Positions 10,345-19,343 of a stretch of 64,000 nt of DNA are shown one piece after another. The notes under the pieces are model-generated. The model saw nothing but the letters and a program-made list of their open reading frames with translations, did no database searches and had not been told where the DNA came from. Each line of letters opens with the position of its first letter. Positions within the stretch are counted from its first letter, which is position 1. This DNA comes from Pseudoxanthomonas yeongjuensis. Lineage in GTDB: Bacteria > Pseudomonadota > Gammaproteobacteria > Xanthomonadales > Xanthomonadaceae. The translations under genes were made by a program, and so were the position numbers. The stretch is from positions 1-64,000 of the forward strand of contig NZ_PDWT01000004.1 of NCBI RefSeq assembly GCF_010093345.1. Direction: 5' to 3'.

Positions 10345-10812
10345 TTATCTATGTTCCAGAGCGGGGACTTTAACGTCACGCATGGTCTTTTGCGCGTTTT
10401 CATAGGCACGGCGACGTTCGGCAACCGTCATGCATTCAGTGATCTCGCGGTGCGAACCCACCTTCTTCTCGCGCCTGCACACCAGCCGGCTATCCTCGCT
10501 GGCCTTGGTCAGGATGGTATTGACCTTCTCCTGATCGTTGAAAACATCGGCCTTCTGCTGCCCCGTCAGGCTTTCCACACTGCCGGCCATGTCCAGCTTG
10601 CTGGCAATCCTGTTCAGCGCCTCCCTCACCGCCGCGCGGTCCTGCGAACTGATCTCCGCATAGGTTTCGCCATCACCCAGCTCGCGCTCGATCTGTGCTT
10701 TTTGCTGCGCGAACGAAGCATTCAGGTCGATTGCGGTGGCGCTCTTCTTGGTAGCCGCGAACGCAATGGAGGCTGTCAGTGAAAGCAGGACAAAAAAGGC
10801 AAATCGATACAT
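10345..10812 (-). CDS. Small exported protein, first gene of the two-component operon
   Basis: 155 residues with a signal peptide (MYRFAFFVLLSLTASIAFA, cut after AFA). The mature part is charged and probably helical, with two cysteines (in RLVCRREKK and ITECMTV). GAGGAG lies 9 bp before the ATG, which fixes the start and excludes a longer in-frame extension. The stop is 9 bp from the response regulator start. No domain recognised. Its position ahead of a regulator and kinase suggests a periplasmic accessory or signal-modulating role; this is inference. Confidence 0.7.
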   Translation of the reverse strand: MYRFAFFVLLSLTASIAFAATKKSATAIDLNASFAQQKAQIERELGDGETYAEISSQDRAAVREALNRIASKLDMAGSVESLTGQQKADVFNDQEKVNTILTKASEDSRLVCRREKKVGSHREITECMTVAERRRAYENAQKTMRDVKVPALEHR

Positions 10813-10958
10813 TTTCCGGAACTCCTCTGGGTATCCACGCTTGACCTTGCCCGGTTCCGCCGGGTCCTGCCCCCCAGACCGCAAGCGTGATTACAGTCCA
10901 GTCTTTCGATTCTTGCACAGCTTTACAGCCGTGGCCTAAATGGGCGACCGGACAAAGC

Positions 10959-10993
10959 AAAAAGACCCAGGCGGGTGGACACCCGCCTGGGTC
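10959..10993 (-). terminator. Strong intrinsic terminator, leftward
   Basis: A 13-bp perfect stem (10964-10976 with 10981-10993, half GACCCAGGCGGGT) with a 4-base loop, followed in the leftward direction by five Ts. It ends a leftward transcript arriving from rimK or from the intervening region, and insulates the downstream two-component operon. Confidence 0.9.
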
Positions 10994-11173
10994 AAAGGTT
11001 TGCCCGATTACCGTAATCCTGCCTTTCCCAAGCCACTGACGATAGCGATGGGATACAGACTTGCGGCCCGGCAAAGCTACGCGGATGGCGATTAAACCAC
11101 CGTTAAAAAAAACCTTGAATCGCTGTGACGGGAATACCGAAAATTCTATATCTATTTGATTTTAATCATTAAA
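10994..11173 (-). ncRNA. Candidate small RNA or long rimK 3' UTR
   Basis: 180 bp with no ORF between the rimK stop and a strong terminator; with 10813-10958 it forms a 361-bp gene-free stretch. The rimK-proximal 50 bp are very AT-rich for this genome and include the near-palindrome TTTAATCATTAAA (11161-11173) and an imperfect -10-like TATAGAAT on the minus strand. A 6-bp hairpin GATTAC/GTAATC is at 11006-11018. A leftward RNA of about 130-170 nt ending at the terminator would fit. No known RNA family was recognised, and a plain 3' UTR remains possible. Confidence 0.3.
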
Positions 11174-12046
11174 TCAGCCAACGGAAGCGATGTGATCCAC
11201 GATTGATCCAGCCACATCCACCCCGCATGCCTGCTCGATGCCCTCTAGGCCCGGGGTCGAATTGACCTCCAGCACCAGCGGCCCGCGACGGGAACGGATC
11301 AGGTCGACGCCGGCCACGTTCAGGCCCAGCACCCGGGCCGCGCGCACCGCCACTTCCTGCTCATCGGCACCGGCTTCGGCGCATTCGGCGGTGCCCCCCC
11401 GATGCAGGTTGGACCTGAAGTCGCCCTCCGGCGCCTGCCTGCGCATCGAGGCCACCACCCGGTCGCCGACCACGAAGCAACGCAGGTCGGCACCTTGCGC
11501 CTCCTCGATGAACTCCTGGACCACGAAGTTGGCGTACAGGCCACGCAAGGCCTCGACCACGCTGCGCGAGGCGGAGGGCTTCTCGGTCAGCATCACGCCC
11601 GCGCCCTGGGTGCCTTCATTGAGCTTGATGACGTGCGGGGGCGGCCCGAGCATCGACAGCAGGTCGACCGTGTCATCGGGATTGTCCCCGAACACCGTGA
11701 TCGGCATGCCGATGCCCTGCGCCGCCAGCAACTGGTGGGCACGCAGCTTGTCGCGCGCGCGCAGGATCGCATCGGACGGATTGGGCGAGTAGCTGCCCAT
11801 CAATTCGAACTGGCGCAGCACCGCGGTGCCGTAACGGGTGATCGATGCGCCGATGCGCGGTATCACCGCGTCGTAGCCGGCGATCGGCTTGCCCTTGTAA
11901 TGCATGCTGAAACCGTCGCTGGCGATGCGCATGTAACAGCGCAGCGGATCCAGCACGCGGACCGTATGCCCGCGGGCGCGGGCCGCTTCCACCAGGCGCC
12001 GGGTGGAATACAGCTTGCTGTTGCGCGAAAGGATCGCGAGTTTCAT
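11174..12046 (-). CDS. rimK: Ribosomal protein S6--L-glutamate ligase-type ATP-grasp enzyme
   Basis: 290 residues; E. coli RimK has 300. N-terminal [18 protein letters not shown] is the RimK signature, followed by the ATP-grasp elements [36 protein letters not shown], and the metal-binding [14 protein letters not shown] near the C-terminus. In E. coli it adds glutamates to the C-terminus of S6 and can make poly-glutamate; the same is assumed here. The start was set at the RimK-like methionine rather than an upstream in-frame codon that would add an arginine-rich extension. A tRNA-Gly gene lies upstream on the same strand. Confidence 0.93.
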   Translation of the reverse strand: MKLAILSRNSKLYSTRRLVEAARARGHTVRVLDPLRCYMRIASDGFSMHYKGKPIAGYDAVIPRIGASITRYGTAVLRQFELMGSYSPNPSDAILRARDKLRAHQLLAAQGIGMPITVFGDNPDDTVDLLSMLGPPPHVIKLNEGTQGAGVMLTEKPSASRSVVEALRGLYANFVVQEFIEEAQGADLRCFVVGDRVVASMRRQAPEGDFRSNLHRGGTAECAEAGADEQEVAVRAARVLGLNVAGVDLIRSRRGPLVLEVNSTPGLEGIEQACGVDVAGSIVDHIASVG

Positions 12047-12219
12047 CCGGGGGCCGGCTGGCTGTGGGCGCACAGCATGCCATGCGCATCGGGCCTGCGT
12101 ATGACGACGCGCGGGGCGGTTCATCGCATCGTCATTGCAGCGTGGAATCGTCCGTGGCGTCCCGCAGGTTGCCCTGGAAAGCAACAGGGACAAGGAGTCA
12201 GCCTTGCCACTCGGGAAAG

Positions 12220-12293
12220 TGGAGCGGGTGAAGGGAATCGAACCCTCGTCAGTAGCTTGGGAAGCTACAGCTCTACCATTGAGCTACACCCGC
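12220..12293 (-). tRNA. tRNA-Gly (anticodon CCC)
   Basis: On the minus strand GCGGGTG pairs with CACCCGC in a 7-bp acceptor stem. The D arm TAGCTCAATGGTAGAGCT, the anticodon stem-loop GTAGC-TTCCCAA-GCTAC (anticodon CCC) and the T arm GAGGGTTCGATTCCCTT are all canonical. The CCA end is encoded (TGG at 12220-12222 on the plus strand). It decodes GGG glycine codons. Confidence 0.97.
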
Positions 12294-12388
12294 GAGTGCG
12301 GAAGTCTATTCCTACGGCGATTGCCTGCGCAATTGGAGCGCCCGGCGAGGACGCCCACGCATCATCCTTGCATCCGTATCGGAGCAGC

Positions 12389-14245
12389 TCAGAAATTCCC
12401 GCCGAAAGTGACGAACGCAGTCACGTTCGAACCGCCCTTCTGCTCGACCGTGGCGCTCACACCGATATCGGCATCCAGCCCGAACACCCGGGCACGTGCG
12501 CCGACCAGCATGGTGCCGTAATCGCGGTCCAGTTCCAGGCCCGGCACCGCGTAGGGCATCACTCCAGGCAACGACTGCAACTGTGCGAAGGCCTCGCCCG
12601 GAGCCTTCTCGAACTCCCGGTCGTAGGTCAGGCGCGCGTAAGGACGCAGGTGGTCGTTGATGGCGTAGCTGGCCTGCCAGCCGGCACTGCCGATCAGGGA
12701 ATCGAAATCCTGGTCCGGATAGGCCAGCGCCGTCGAGCTGGCGTTGCTCTCGGCGTAGCCATCCAGCTTGACCTGCTGCGAGAGCACGCTGACCACCGGA
12801 CCCTGGCGCAGGGCGCCTTCGCCGAATTCGAAGCCAGCGCTGATCCCGGCGCTAAGGTTGCTGCCGTCGGGCGAGCCGCTGTGCTTGCGCGTAGCCGGCC
12901 CCAGGTGCACTTCGCGATCCACGTCGAAACCCAGCCAGGTGTAGCTGACCTGGCCGTTGATCCACGCACGCTCGCCATACCAGCCGGCGAAGCCGCCGAG
13001 GGTGCTGTCGGTCTGCTTGAAGCTGCCGCTGTCGTTGCCGAAGTCCTGCTCGCCGCTGCCGTAACCGGCGAAACCGCCGAATACGAGGTCGCCACGCGAC
13101 CAGTCGACGCCGAAGGTGCCGGCAGGCGTGAGGCCATCGTAGAGATCGTCCTGGTATTGCGAATCGCCGCGCAAGCCGCCCCACCAGCTGATGCCGTCGT
13201 TTTCCGGCTTGCCCGCTACGTGGGAAGCGACACGATCGGCGCGCGAGCGACCCACCATCGCCGCCGACTGCGGCAGCATCGCGATCTGGCGCGGTCCTTC
13301 GAGCACCGACACCGCGTATTGGCCGAGCATGCGATGCGCGCCGGTCGTCGGGTGCACCGCATCGGCGAAGGCATAGTTTTCAGCTGCGCCCGGTGCGACA
13401 TAGTTGGCCGGGCTGCAGATCAACGATGAAGTCGCGCCGCACGCGGGGGTGGTTACGTTGACGAAACCATAAGTGACCGGATCCGCGGAGATTTCCCGGA
13501 GGAAACTGAAGGTATCCAGCGGGATCACGCGAAGTCCCGCCGCCTGCAGGCCGCCGAACAGGGTCTGGTTGTAACCGGTGGCAAGCGCTGAAATGCCGGC
13601 CGAACCCGCGGGGCCCTGCGAGAGGCCGAAGGGCGTGGTGCCCACATCCGGCATGGTCGGCACCATGATGTAGCGGGCCCCGGCCGCGGTCAGCGTGCCC
13701 ACCAGGCCCACCTGTTCGCCGGCGGCCTGCAGGAACTGCGTTTGCGTGGTCAATCCGTTGAGATGGAAAAACAGGTCGTTGGCTCCACCCCACACGGTGA
13801 ACAGGGCATCCGGATCGGCATGGCCGCCGTTGGCCGACAGATAGGCATTGATCTGGGTCGACAACGACGGAGCCAGGCTGGTCGGCAATGCGGGCGGATA
13901 GCCCGGGGCCAGGTCGATCCGGGCACCACCGGCGGCATAGTTGGTGCCGTCGGCGCCAACGATGGCGCCGGTGCCCGACAACTGCCAGGCCGGCGCGGCG
14001 CTGGTGCCGTAGTACTCGGCAAGGAACTCGGCCCAGACCAGTCCCGGATTGGTGCTGAAACGCCCGACGGCGGCGGCCGACGGGCCCGCCTGCTGGATCA
14101 GGAACGGTCGATAGAACCCGGAATCGGTAAGGCTGTCGCCGAAGAAAACCGTATCGGAATACTCGCCTTGTGCCATGGCCGGCACCGCCGCCAAGGCTAG
14201 CGCCAATGCAAGGACAGAACGGACCGGGCGGATGAACGATTGCAT
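12389..14245 (-). CDS. GDSL esterase/lipase autotransporter
   Basis: 618 residues: signal peptide (cut after AMA, residue 25), a GDSL hydrolase passenger (about 28-330) and an autotransporter beta-barrel (about 345-618) ending in the outer-membrane C-terminal phenylalanine (FVTFGGNF). Catalytic elements: nucleophile S38 in FFGDSLTDSG, the oxyanion-hole asparagine in VWGGANDLFF, and the D-x-x-H block FADAVHP. This is the EstA type, an esterase displayed on the cell surface. CTGGAG precedes the ATG by 6 bp. The divergent neighbour is thiS, 146 bp away. Substrate not predictable. Confidence 0.93.
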   Translation of the reverse strand: MQSFIRPVRSVLALALALAAVPAMAQGEYSDTVFFGDSLTDSGFYRPFLIQQAGPSAAAVGRFSTNPGLVWAEFLAEYYGTSAAPAWQLSGTGAIVGADGTNYAAGGARIDLAPGYPPALPTSLAPSLSTQINAYLSANGGHADPDALFTVWGGANDLFFHLNGLTTQTQFLQAAGEQVGLVGTLTAAGARYIMVPTMPDVGTTPFGLSQGPAGSAGISALATGYNQTLFGGLQAAGLRVIPLDTFSFLREISADPVTYGFVNVTTPACGATSSLICSPANYVAPGAAENYAFADAVHPTTGAHRMLGQYAVSVLEGPRQIAMLPQSAAMVGRSRADRVASHVAGKPENDGISWWGGLRGDSQYQDDLYDGLTPAGTFGVDWSRGDLVFGGFAGYGSGEQDFGNDSGSFKQTDSTLGGFAGWYGERAWINGQVSYTWLGFDVDREVHLGPATRKHSGSPDGSNLSAGISAGFEFGEGALRQGPVVSVLSQQVKLDGYAESNASSTALAYPDQDFDSLIGSAGWQASYAINDHLRPYARLTYDREFEKAPGEAFAQLQSLPGVMPYAVPGLELDRDYGTMLVGARARVFGLDADIGVSATVEQKGGSNVTAFVTFGGNF

Positions 14246-14391
14246 GCATATCTCCAGGATAGTGACGTGGCGGTTCGATATCGCCGGTCACGAGAACGTA
14301 CGGCGGCGTATAGCGTCATCGTTTCACTTCGCCCCATCGCGCTCACGCTGCACTGCATCATCTACCCTTCGACATGAGGCAAAATGCACCC

Positions 14392-14592
14392 ATGGATATC
14401 GAATTGAATGGCCAGCCCAGGCGCATCGACAGCGGCGCCAGCATCCTCGCCCTGCTCCAGAGCGAAGGCCTTGCCGAACGCCGGGTCGCGGTGGAAGTGA
14501 ATGGCGAAATCGTTCCGCGCAGCCTGCATGCCGCGCATGCGCTGGTCGAAGGCGATCGGGTCGAGATCGTGCATGCGCTCGGCGGCGGCTGA
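14392..14592 (+). CDS. thiS: Sulfur carrier protein ThiS
   Basis: 66-residue ubiquitin-like protein ending in the diglycine (ALGGG) that is thiocarboxylated and hands sulfur to thiazole synthase. The N-terminus MDIELNGQPRRID and the A-x-E-V-N-G-E-I-V-P segment are typical. An in-frame ATG six codons upstream is possible but would extend beyond the usual family start. thiG follows 39 bp later. No TPP riboswitch was found upstream. Confidence 0.92.
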   Translation: MDIELNGQPRRIDSGASILALLQSEGLAERRVAVEVNGEIVPRSLHAAHALVEGDRVEIVHALGGG

Positions 14593-14631
14593 AAGTCCCG
14601 CTCGGCGGCGGACTTCGGCGATAATCGCCGG

Positions 14632-15426
14632 ATGACTTCTTCCACACCCAACGATCCGCTGATCATCGCAGGCAAGACCTACCGTTCGCGCCTGCTCACC
14701 GGCACCGGAAAATTCAAGGATTTCGACGAAACCCGCCGCGCCACCGAAGCGGCCGGCGCGCAGATCGTCACCGTGGCGATCCGCCGCACCAACCTGGGCC
14801 AGTCGCCGAACGAGCCGAACCTGCTCGAAGTGCTGCCGCCCGACCGCTACACCCTGCTGCCCAACACCGCCGGCTGCTACACCGCCGAAGACGCGGTGCG
14901 CACCTGCCGGCTGGCGCGCGAACTGCTGGACGGCCATACCCTGGTCAAGCTGGAAGTGCTGGGCGACCAGCGCACCCTGTTCCCGGATGTCGTCGCCACG
15001 CTGAAGGCCGCCGAGCAACTGGTCGTCGATGGTTTTCAGGTGATGGTCTATACCAGCGACGATCCGATCCTGGCCAAGCGCCTGGAGCAGATCGGCTGCG
15101 TGGCGGTGATGCCGCTGGCCGCGCCGATCGGTTCGGGCCTGGGCATCCAGAACCGGTACAACCTGCTGGAGATCATCGAGAACGCCACCGTGCCGATCAT
15201 CGTCGATGCCGGCGTCGGCACCGCCTCCGATGCCGCCATCGCCATGGAACTGGGCTGCGACGGCGTGCTGATGAACACCGCCATCGCCGGCGCGCGCGAT
15301 CCGCTGCTGATGGCCAGCGCGATGAGGAAGGCGGTCGAGGCCGGGCGCGAGGCCTTCCTCGCCGGACGCATCCCGCGCAAGCGCTACGCCAGCGCGTCCT
15401 CGCCGGTCGATGGCCTGATTGGCTGA
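14632..15426 (+). CDS. thiG: Thiazole synthase
   Basis: Condenses 1-deoxyxylulose 5-phosphate, dehydroglycine and ThiS-bound sulfur into the thiazole phosphate of thiamine. 264 residues, a TIM barrel with the Schiff-base lysine in VKLEVLGD (about K106), the [11 protein letters not shown]-terminal motif, and phosphate-binding [20 protein letters not shown] in the C-terminal half. Directly follows thiS. The trmB ATG is 3 bp after the stop, so thiS-thiG-trmB probably form one operon. Confidence 0.97.
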   Translation: MTSSTPNDPLIIAGKTYRSRLLTGTGKFKDFDETRRATEAAGAQIVTVAIRRTNLGQSPNEPNLLEVLPPDRYTLLPNTAGCYTAEDAVRTCRLARELLDGHTLVKLEVLGDQRTLFPDVVATLKAAEQLVVDGFQVMVYTSDDPILAKRLEQIGCVAVMPLAAPIGSGLGIQNRYNLLEIIENATVPIIVDAGVGTASDAAIAMELGCDGVLMNTAIAGARDPLLMASAMRKAVEAGREAFLAGRIPRKRYASASSPVDGLIG

Positions 15427-15428
15427 CG

Positions 15429-16148
15429 ATGACCGGCACCGCCCCGCATCCGCCAAAGCCCTACTCCGCGACCACCGGCCCCCGGGCCATACGCAGTTTC
15501 GTCCTGCGGCAAGGGCGCTTCACTCCCGCCCAGCAGCGCGCATTCGATGAATTGTGGCCGCGCTTCGGGCTGGACTTCATCGGCAAGCCGCGCGACTACG
15601 ACGAGGTCTTCGGACGGGCCGCGCCACGCGTGCTGGAGATCGGTTTCGGCAATGGCGACGCCTTGCGCTTCGCGGCCTCGCAGGATCCGGCGCGCGACTA
15701 CATCGGCATCGAAGTGCACGCGCCTGGCGTGGGCCGGTTGTTGAATGCGCTGGCCGCCGATGGCGCGGAGCACGTGCGCCTGTACCACCACGACGCGGTG
15801 GAAGTGCTGCGCGAGGAAATCGCCGAAGGCGCGCTGGACGAAGTGCGCATCTACTTCCCCGATCCCTGGCACAAGAAACGCCACAACAAGCGCCGGCTGA
15901 TCCAGCCGGAATTCGCCGCCCTGCTGGTCTCGCGCCTGCGGTCCGGCGGACGCTTGCACGCCGCCACCGACTGGCAGGACTATGCCGAGCAGATGTGGGA
16001 CGTGCTGGATGCCACCCCGGGACTGGCCAACCGCGCCGGGCCGCGCGGGCAGGTGCAGCGCCCGGACTGGCGCCCGCAGACCCATTTCGAGACCCGCGGC
16101 CAGAAGCTCGGCCATGGCGTGTGGGATCTTCTTTATGACCGTGCCTGA
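15429..16148 (+). CDS. trmB: tRNA (guanine-N7-)-methyltransferase
   Basis: Methylates N7 of G46 in the tRNA variable loop with S-adenosylmethionine. 239 residues with the SAM-binding motif [13 protein letters not shown] and the family signature [19 protein letters not shown]. The N-terminal region [22 protein letters not shown] matches TrmB. It sits directly after thiG. Its last codons are part of a small tandem duplication with the start of a 14-codon reading frame that follows. Confidence 0.96.
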   Translation: MTGTAPHPPKPYSATTGPRAIRSFVLRQGRFTPAQQRAFDELWPRFGLDFIGKPRDYDEVFGRAAPRVLEIGFGNGDALRFAASQDPARDYIGIEVHAPGVGRLLNALAADGAEHVRLYHHDAVEVLREEIAEGALDEVRIYFPDPWHKKRHNKRRLIQPEFAALLVSRLRSGGRLHAATDWQDYAEQMWDVLDATPGLANRAGPRGQVQRPDWRPQTHFETRGQKLGHGVWDLLYDRA

Positions 16149-16150
16149 CC

Positions 16151-16195
16151 ATGACTGTGCCTGAGCTGTCCGACGACGAGGAAACCGGCGCGTAA
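16151..16195 (+). CDS. Possible 14-codon upstream ORF coupled to the carrier gene
   Basis: ATG to TAA encoding MTVPELSDDEETGA. The stop shares its last base with the ATG of the next gene (TAATG), a geometry that allows termination-reinitiation coupling. Its beginning (ATGACTGTGCCTGA) is a near-copy of the adjacent trmB end (ATGACCGTGCCTGA), so it may be a by-product of a short tandem duplication. No strong ribosome-binding site of its own was identified. It is acidic, with no recognised domain. Confidence 0.3.
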   Translation: MTVPELSDDEETGA

Positions 16196-18054
16196 TGGAT
16201 ACCGCCCTGACGCTGACCAACGACATGAAGCTCGTCCTCGGGCTGGTCGGCTTCACCATGGCGATGTTCCTGTTCGAACGCATCCGCGCCGACGTGGTCG
16301 CGCTGATCGTGCTGGTGGTGCTGGGCCTGACCGGGCTGGTGGCGCCGGAGGAGCTGTTCGGCGGCTTCTCCGGCAGCGCGGTGATGAGCATCATCGCCAC
16401 CACCATCCTCGGCGCCGGCCTGGACCGCACCGGCGCGCTCAACCGCCTGGCCACCTGGTTGCTGCGCCGCGGCCATGGCATCGAACAACGCCTGCTGATG
16501 ATGACCAGCGGCATCGCCGGGCTCAATTCCAGCTTCATGCAGAACCCGTCGGTGATGGCCCTGTACCTGCCCGTCGCCTCGCGCCTGGCTTCGCGCAGCA
16601 GCCTGTCGCTGCAGCGCCTGTTGTTCCCGATCGCGGTGGCCATCGTCATGGGTGGCGCGCTGACCATGGTCGGCAATTCGCCGCTGATCCTGCTCAACGA
16701 CCTGCTCGCCTCGGCCAACAACAACCTGCCTTCGGGCATGGCCACCATCGAGCAGCTGCGCATGTTCGCGCCGATGCCGGTCGGTATTGCCCTGATCGTG
16801 GCTTCGCTGCTGTATTTCCGCTACTACGGCGACAGGAAGCTGCGCGAAGAGACCGAAACCAGCGTCGCCCCGGCGCGCACCGAAAGTTATTTCGCCAACG
16901 CCTACGGCATCGAAGGCGATGTGTTCGAGATGACGGTCAGTGCGGAAAGCCCGCTGGTGGGGATGACCCTGGGCGAAGCCGAAGCGCTGCATGGGGCGCC
17001 ATTGATGCTGGCCCTGCAGACCGGCAGCGACACCCGCCTGGCGCCACCGTCGGACATGCGCATCTGGGTGGGCAGCGTGCTGGGCGCGATGGGCTCGCGC
17101 CAGCAGGTGCAGGATTTCGCCCAGAACCAGTTCCTGAAGTTCTCCACCCGCCTGCGCCATTTCGGCGACCTGTTCAACCCGAGCCGCGCCGGCATTTCCG
17201 AAGCGGTGATCCCGCCTACTTCCAAGTACATCGGCAAGACCGCGGCCGACCTGCGCCTGCGCAAGCAGTCGGGGATCAGCCTGCTGGCGATCAACCGCGA
17301 CAAGAAGGTCGTGCTGGACGACGTGCGCAAGGTCGCGTTGCGCGCCGGCGACATGCTGGTGTTCCACAGCATCTGGCAGGACTTGGCGGTGGCGGCCGAA
17401 TCGCGCGACTTCGTGGTCGTCACCGATTATCCGAAGGGCGAGCAGCGCCCGCACAAGTTCAAGATGGCCATGGCCATCTTCGCGATCACCATCCTGATCG
17501 CGCTGACTTCCAAGCTGCCGGTCGCGCTGACCCTGATGACCGGCGTGGCCGGCATGCTGGTGACCGGCGTGCTGCGCATGGACGAGGCCTACCAGGCGAT
17601 CAGCTGGAAAACGGTGTTCCTGATGGCCGGGCTGATTCCGCTGGGCTGGGCCATGGACAGCAGCGGCACCGCGGCGTGGGTGGCGGGCCATACCGTGGAG
17701 CGCCTGCCCGAAGGCATCCCCGTCTGGGTGCTGGAACTGGCGATCGCGCTGTTGACCACCGCGTTCTCGCTGGTGATCAGCCATGTCGGCGCGACCATCG
17801 TCATGGTGCCGCTGGCGATCAACCTGGCGCTGGCGGCCGGCGGCAATCCCACCGCGTTCGCGCTGATCGTGGCGCTGTCGGCTTCCAACAACCTCGTCTC
17901 CGCGTCCAATCCGGTCATTTCCATGATCACCGGCCCGGCCAACTACACTTCGCGGCAAATGTGGCGCGTGGGCGGCCCGTTGTCGCTGATCTACACCGTC
18001 GTGGTCGTGGTAATGATCAACCTGATGTTCTGGTGGTCGGCGCGGGGCGGCTGA
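16195..18054 (+). CDS. SLC13/DASS-type anion permease with RCK_C (TrkA-C) domains
   Basis: 619-residue inner-membrane protein. Two hydrophobic halves (about 10-220 and 420-615) flank a soluble centre (about 230-415) with two RCK_C/TrkA-C-like modules (FEMTVSAESPLVGMTLGEAE and SEAVIPPTSKYIGKTAADLR). Sodium/substrate motifs of the family appear as MVGNSPLILLNDLL and SASNNLVSASNPVISM. This layout is typical of SLC13-like carriers often annotated as sodium/sulfate or dicarboxylate symporters; the substrate cannot be assigned. Its ATG overlaps a short upstream ORF, and an ACT-domain gene begins 6 bp after its stop. Confidence 0.85.
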   Translation: MDTALTLTNDMKLVLGLVGFTMAMFLFERIRADVVALIVLVVLGLTGLVAPEELFGGFSGSAVMSIIATTILGAGLDRTGALNRLATWLLRRGHGIEQRLLMMTSGIAGLNSSFMQNPSVMALYLPVASRLASRSSLSLQRLLFPIAVAIVMGGALTMVGNSPLILLNDLLASANNNLPSGMATIEQLRMFAPMPVGIALIVASLLYFRYYGDRKLREETETSVAPARTESYFANAYGIEGDVFEMTVSAESPLVGMTLGEAEALHGAPLMLALQTGSDTRLAPPSDMRIWVGSVLGAMGSRQQVQDFAQNQFLKFSTRLRHFGDLFNPSRAGISEAVIPPTSKYIGKTAADLRLRKQSGISLLAINRDKKVVLDDVRKVALRAGDMLVFHSIWQDLAVAAESRDFVVVTDYPKGEQRPHKFKMAMAIFAITILIALTSKLPVALTLMTGVAGMLVTGVLRMDEAYQAISWKTVFLMAGLIPLGWAMDSSGTAAWVAGHTVERLPEGIPVWVLELAIALLTTAFSLVISHVGATIVMVPLAINLALAAGGNPTAFALIVALSASNNLVSASNPVISMITGPANYTSRQMWRVGGPLSLIYTVVVVVMINLMFWWSARGG

Positions 18055-18060
18055 GGTCGC

Positions 18061-18441
18061 ATGGCGCTCAGTTTGAAACCCGTGCCCGGCTCCTTCGCCG
18101 TGTGCCGCCTGCCGGCGGGCTCGCCATTGCCGGAATGGTTCCGGCCCGGCAGGTTTTCCTCGGTGTCGTGGAGCGATGACGAGCTCTCGATCACCTGCGA
18201 CGAATCGCAGGTGCCGGTCGCAGTGCGCTGCGAACGCGACTGGCGCTGCCTGATGCTGCAGGGACCGTTCGCGTTCGATCTGACCGGCGTGCTGCTGCAA
18301 GTGCTGCAGCCATTGGCTGCCGCGGACATCGGCATCTTCGCCGTCTCCACCTTCGACACCGATTACGTGCTGGTCAAGGACCATGCCTTCGGGCGGGCGA
18401 AACAGGCGCTACGGGAAAGCGGCCTGATCCTGTTGGAGTAA
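18061..18441 (+). CDS. ACT-domain protein (CASTOR/ACT_7-like)
   Basis: 126 residues. The C-terminal half LQVLQPLAAADIGIFAVSTF then DTDYVLVKD is the hallmark of the ACT_7/CASTOR-type ligand-binding fold, which binds small ligands, often amino acids. The N-terminal half supplies the other beta-sheet. No catalytic domain is attached, so it may act as a stand-alone ligand sensor. It starts 6 bp after the SLC13-type carrier gene, which suggests co-expression and perhaps a shared substrate; that link is inference. Confidence 0.8.
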   Translation: MALSLKPVPGSFAVCRLPAGSPLPEWFRPGRFSSVSWSDDELSITCDESQVPVAVRCERDWRCLMLQGPFAFDLTGVLLQVLQPLAAADIGIFAVSTFDTDYVLVKDHAFGRAKQALRESGLILLE

Positions 18442-18490
18442 CCGCCCGCCTACGATGTCCGCGCCCGGGCCTTGTGTAGCCCGGCGAGTC

Positions 18491-18850
18491 CTACGGGATG
18501 GTCCGGTCGCTCAGCACCACCTGTCCGTCGCGCACTTCCACCGCAACCGCGCGCAGGGAATCCCCGCGACACGGACCAGCGACGCAATCACCGCGGCTGA
18601 GCTCGAAGGACGCGCCATGCGCGGCGCAGACCAGGTGGCCATCCTTGCTCTTGAGGAACTTGCCAGGTGCCCAGTCCAGGCGCCGGCCCGCATGCGGGCA
18701 GACGTTGAGCCAGGCGCGCACGCCGTGGCCATCGCGGTGGAGGATCAGCGATTCGGCATCGCCGTCCAGCAGCGCCTCGACTTCTACGAAGCCGCCCTCT
18801 TCAATCGAGTCAAGTGTGATCAGAACCATGTCGTTTAACGAACTTCTCAC
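18491..18850 (-). CDS. Rieske [2Fe-2S] protein
   Basis: 119 residues from the GTG start (112 if the in-frame ATG at 18829 is used). The cluster ligands are complete: C51-P-H53 and C75-A-A-H78-G, spaced as in Rieske ferredoxins of the NirD/BphF kind. There is no transmembrane segment, so it is a soluble electron carrier or a small oxygenase component. No oxygenase, nitrite reductase or reductase partner lies nearby, so the partner is unknown. It converges on the ACT-domain gene with a 49-bp gap. Confidence 0.88.
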   Translation of the reverse strand: MRSSLNDMVLITLDSIEEGGFVEVEALLDGDAESLILHRDGHGVRAWLNVCPHAGRRLDWAPGKFLKSKDGHLVCAAHGASFELSRGDCVAGPCRGDSLRAVAVEVRDGQVVLSDRTIP

Positions 18851-18918
18851 ACTGTCATCTAGTGGTCATCCGATACTGCAGCACCGGCGCTTGCCGCATT
18901 CTGTCACGCCCACCTGCC

Positions 18919-19203
18919 ATGTTCGCCAACAGTTTCCGTTTCGACAGCTCCCGCCTGCGCTCGGCCTTCGCCCCGCGCAAGCCTCGCCATCCCTTGCTGC
19001 GCCTTGTTTTCGGCCTGGTCGGACTGGCCGTGCTGTGCCTGCTGGTGTTCTTCAGCGTATTCGTGGGCGCGGCGATGATCATCGCCGGCATCGCCTGGAA
19101 ACTGCTGAGCCAGCGCGGCAAGCCGGTCGCGGTGCGCGATGCCCACGTGGTCGACGGCGAATTCCGCGTGGTCCGCAAGCCAGTGCTGCCGCTGTCGCAT
19201 TGA
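18919..19203 (+). CDS. Small membrane protein, unknown
   Basis: 94 residues with a basic N-terminus (FRFDSSRLRSAFAPRKPRHP) and one long hydrophobic stretch, about 28-60, that could form one or two helices around residue 45, then a short polar tail. No domain recognised. It is transcribed away from the Rieske gene with a 68-bp gap holding both potential promoters. The ATG is preferred over an upstream in-frame start because it begins the compact basic-then-hydrophobic sequence. Confidence 0.6.
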   Translation: MFANSFRFDSSRLRSAFAPRKPRHPLLRLVFGLVGLAVLCLLVFFSVFVGAAMIIAGIAWKLLSQRGKPVAVRDAHVVDGEFRVVRKPVLPLSH

Positions 19204-19343
19204 GGCCCGTGGATAGCCGGCACGGCTATTGGCGTGAGAAACCCTGGATACCTTTCGTAGTCGCTCTTTTCGCTGTCGAAAGTCTGCGGGAACGGTCGCC
19301 GTGAGTCGATAATCGGAAATCAGGAGCCACTTTCCAACTACCG

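Noticed and set aside
11089-11113. Terminator for rimK at the eight-base A-run (leftward T-run)
   Set aside because: No stable hairpin precedes the run in the leftward direction; the strong stem at 10964-10993 is the better end.
14246-14391. TPP riboswitch in front of thiS
   Set aside because: The conserved CTGAGA and the 3' core of the TPP aptamer are not present in the 146-bp gap.
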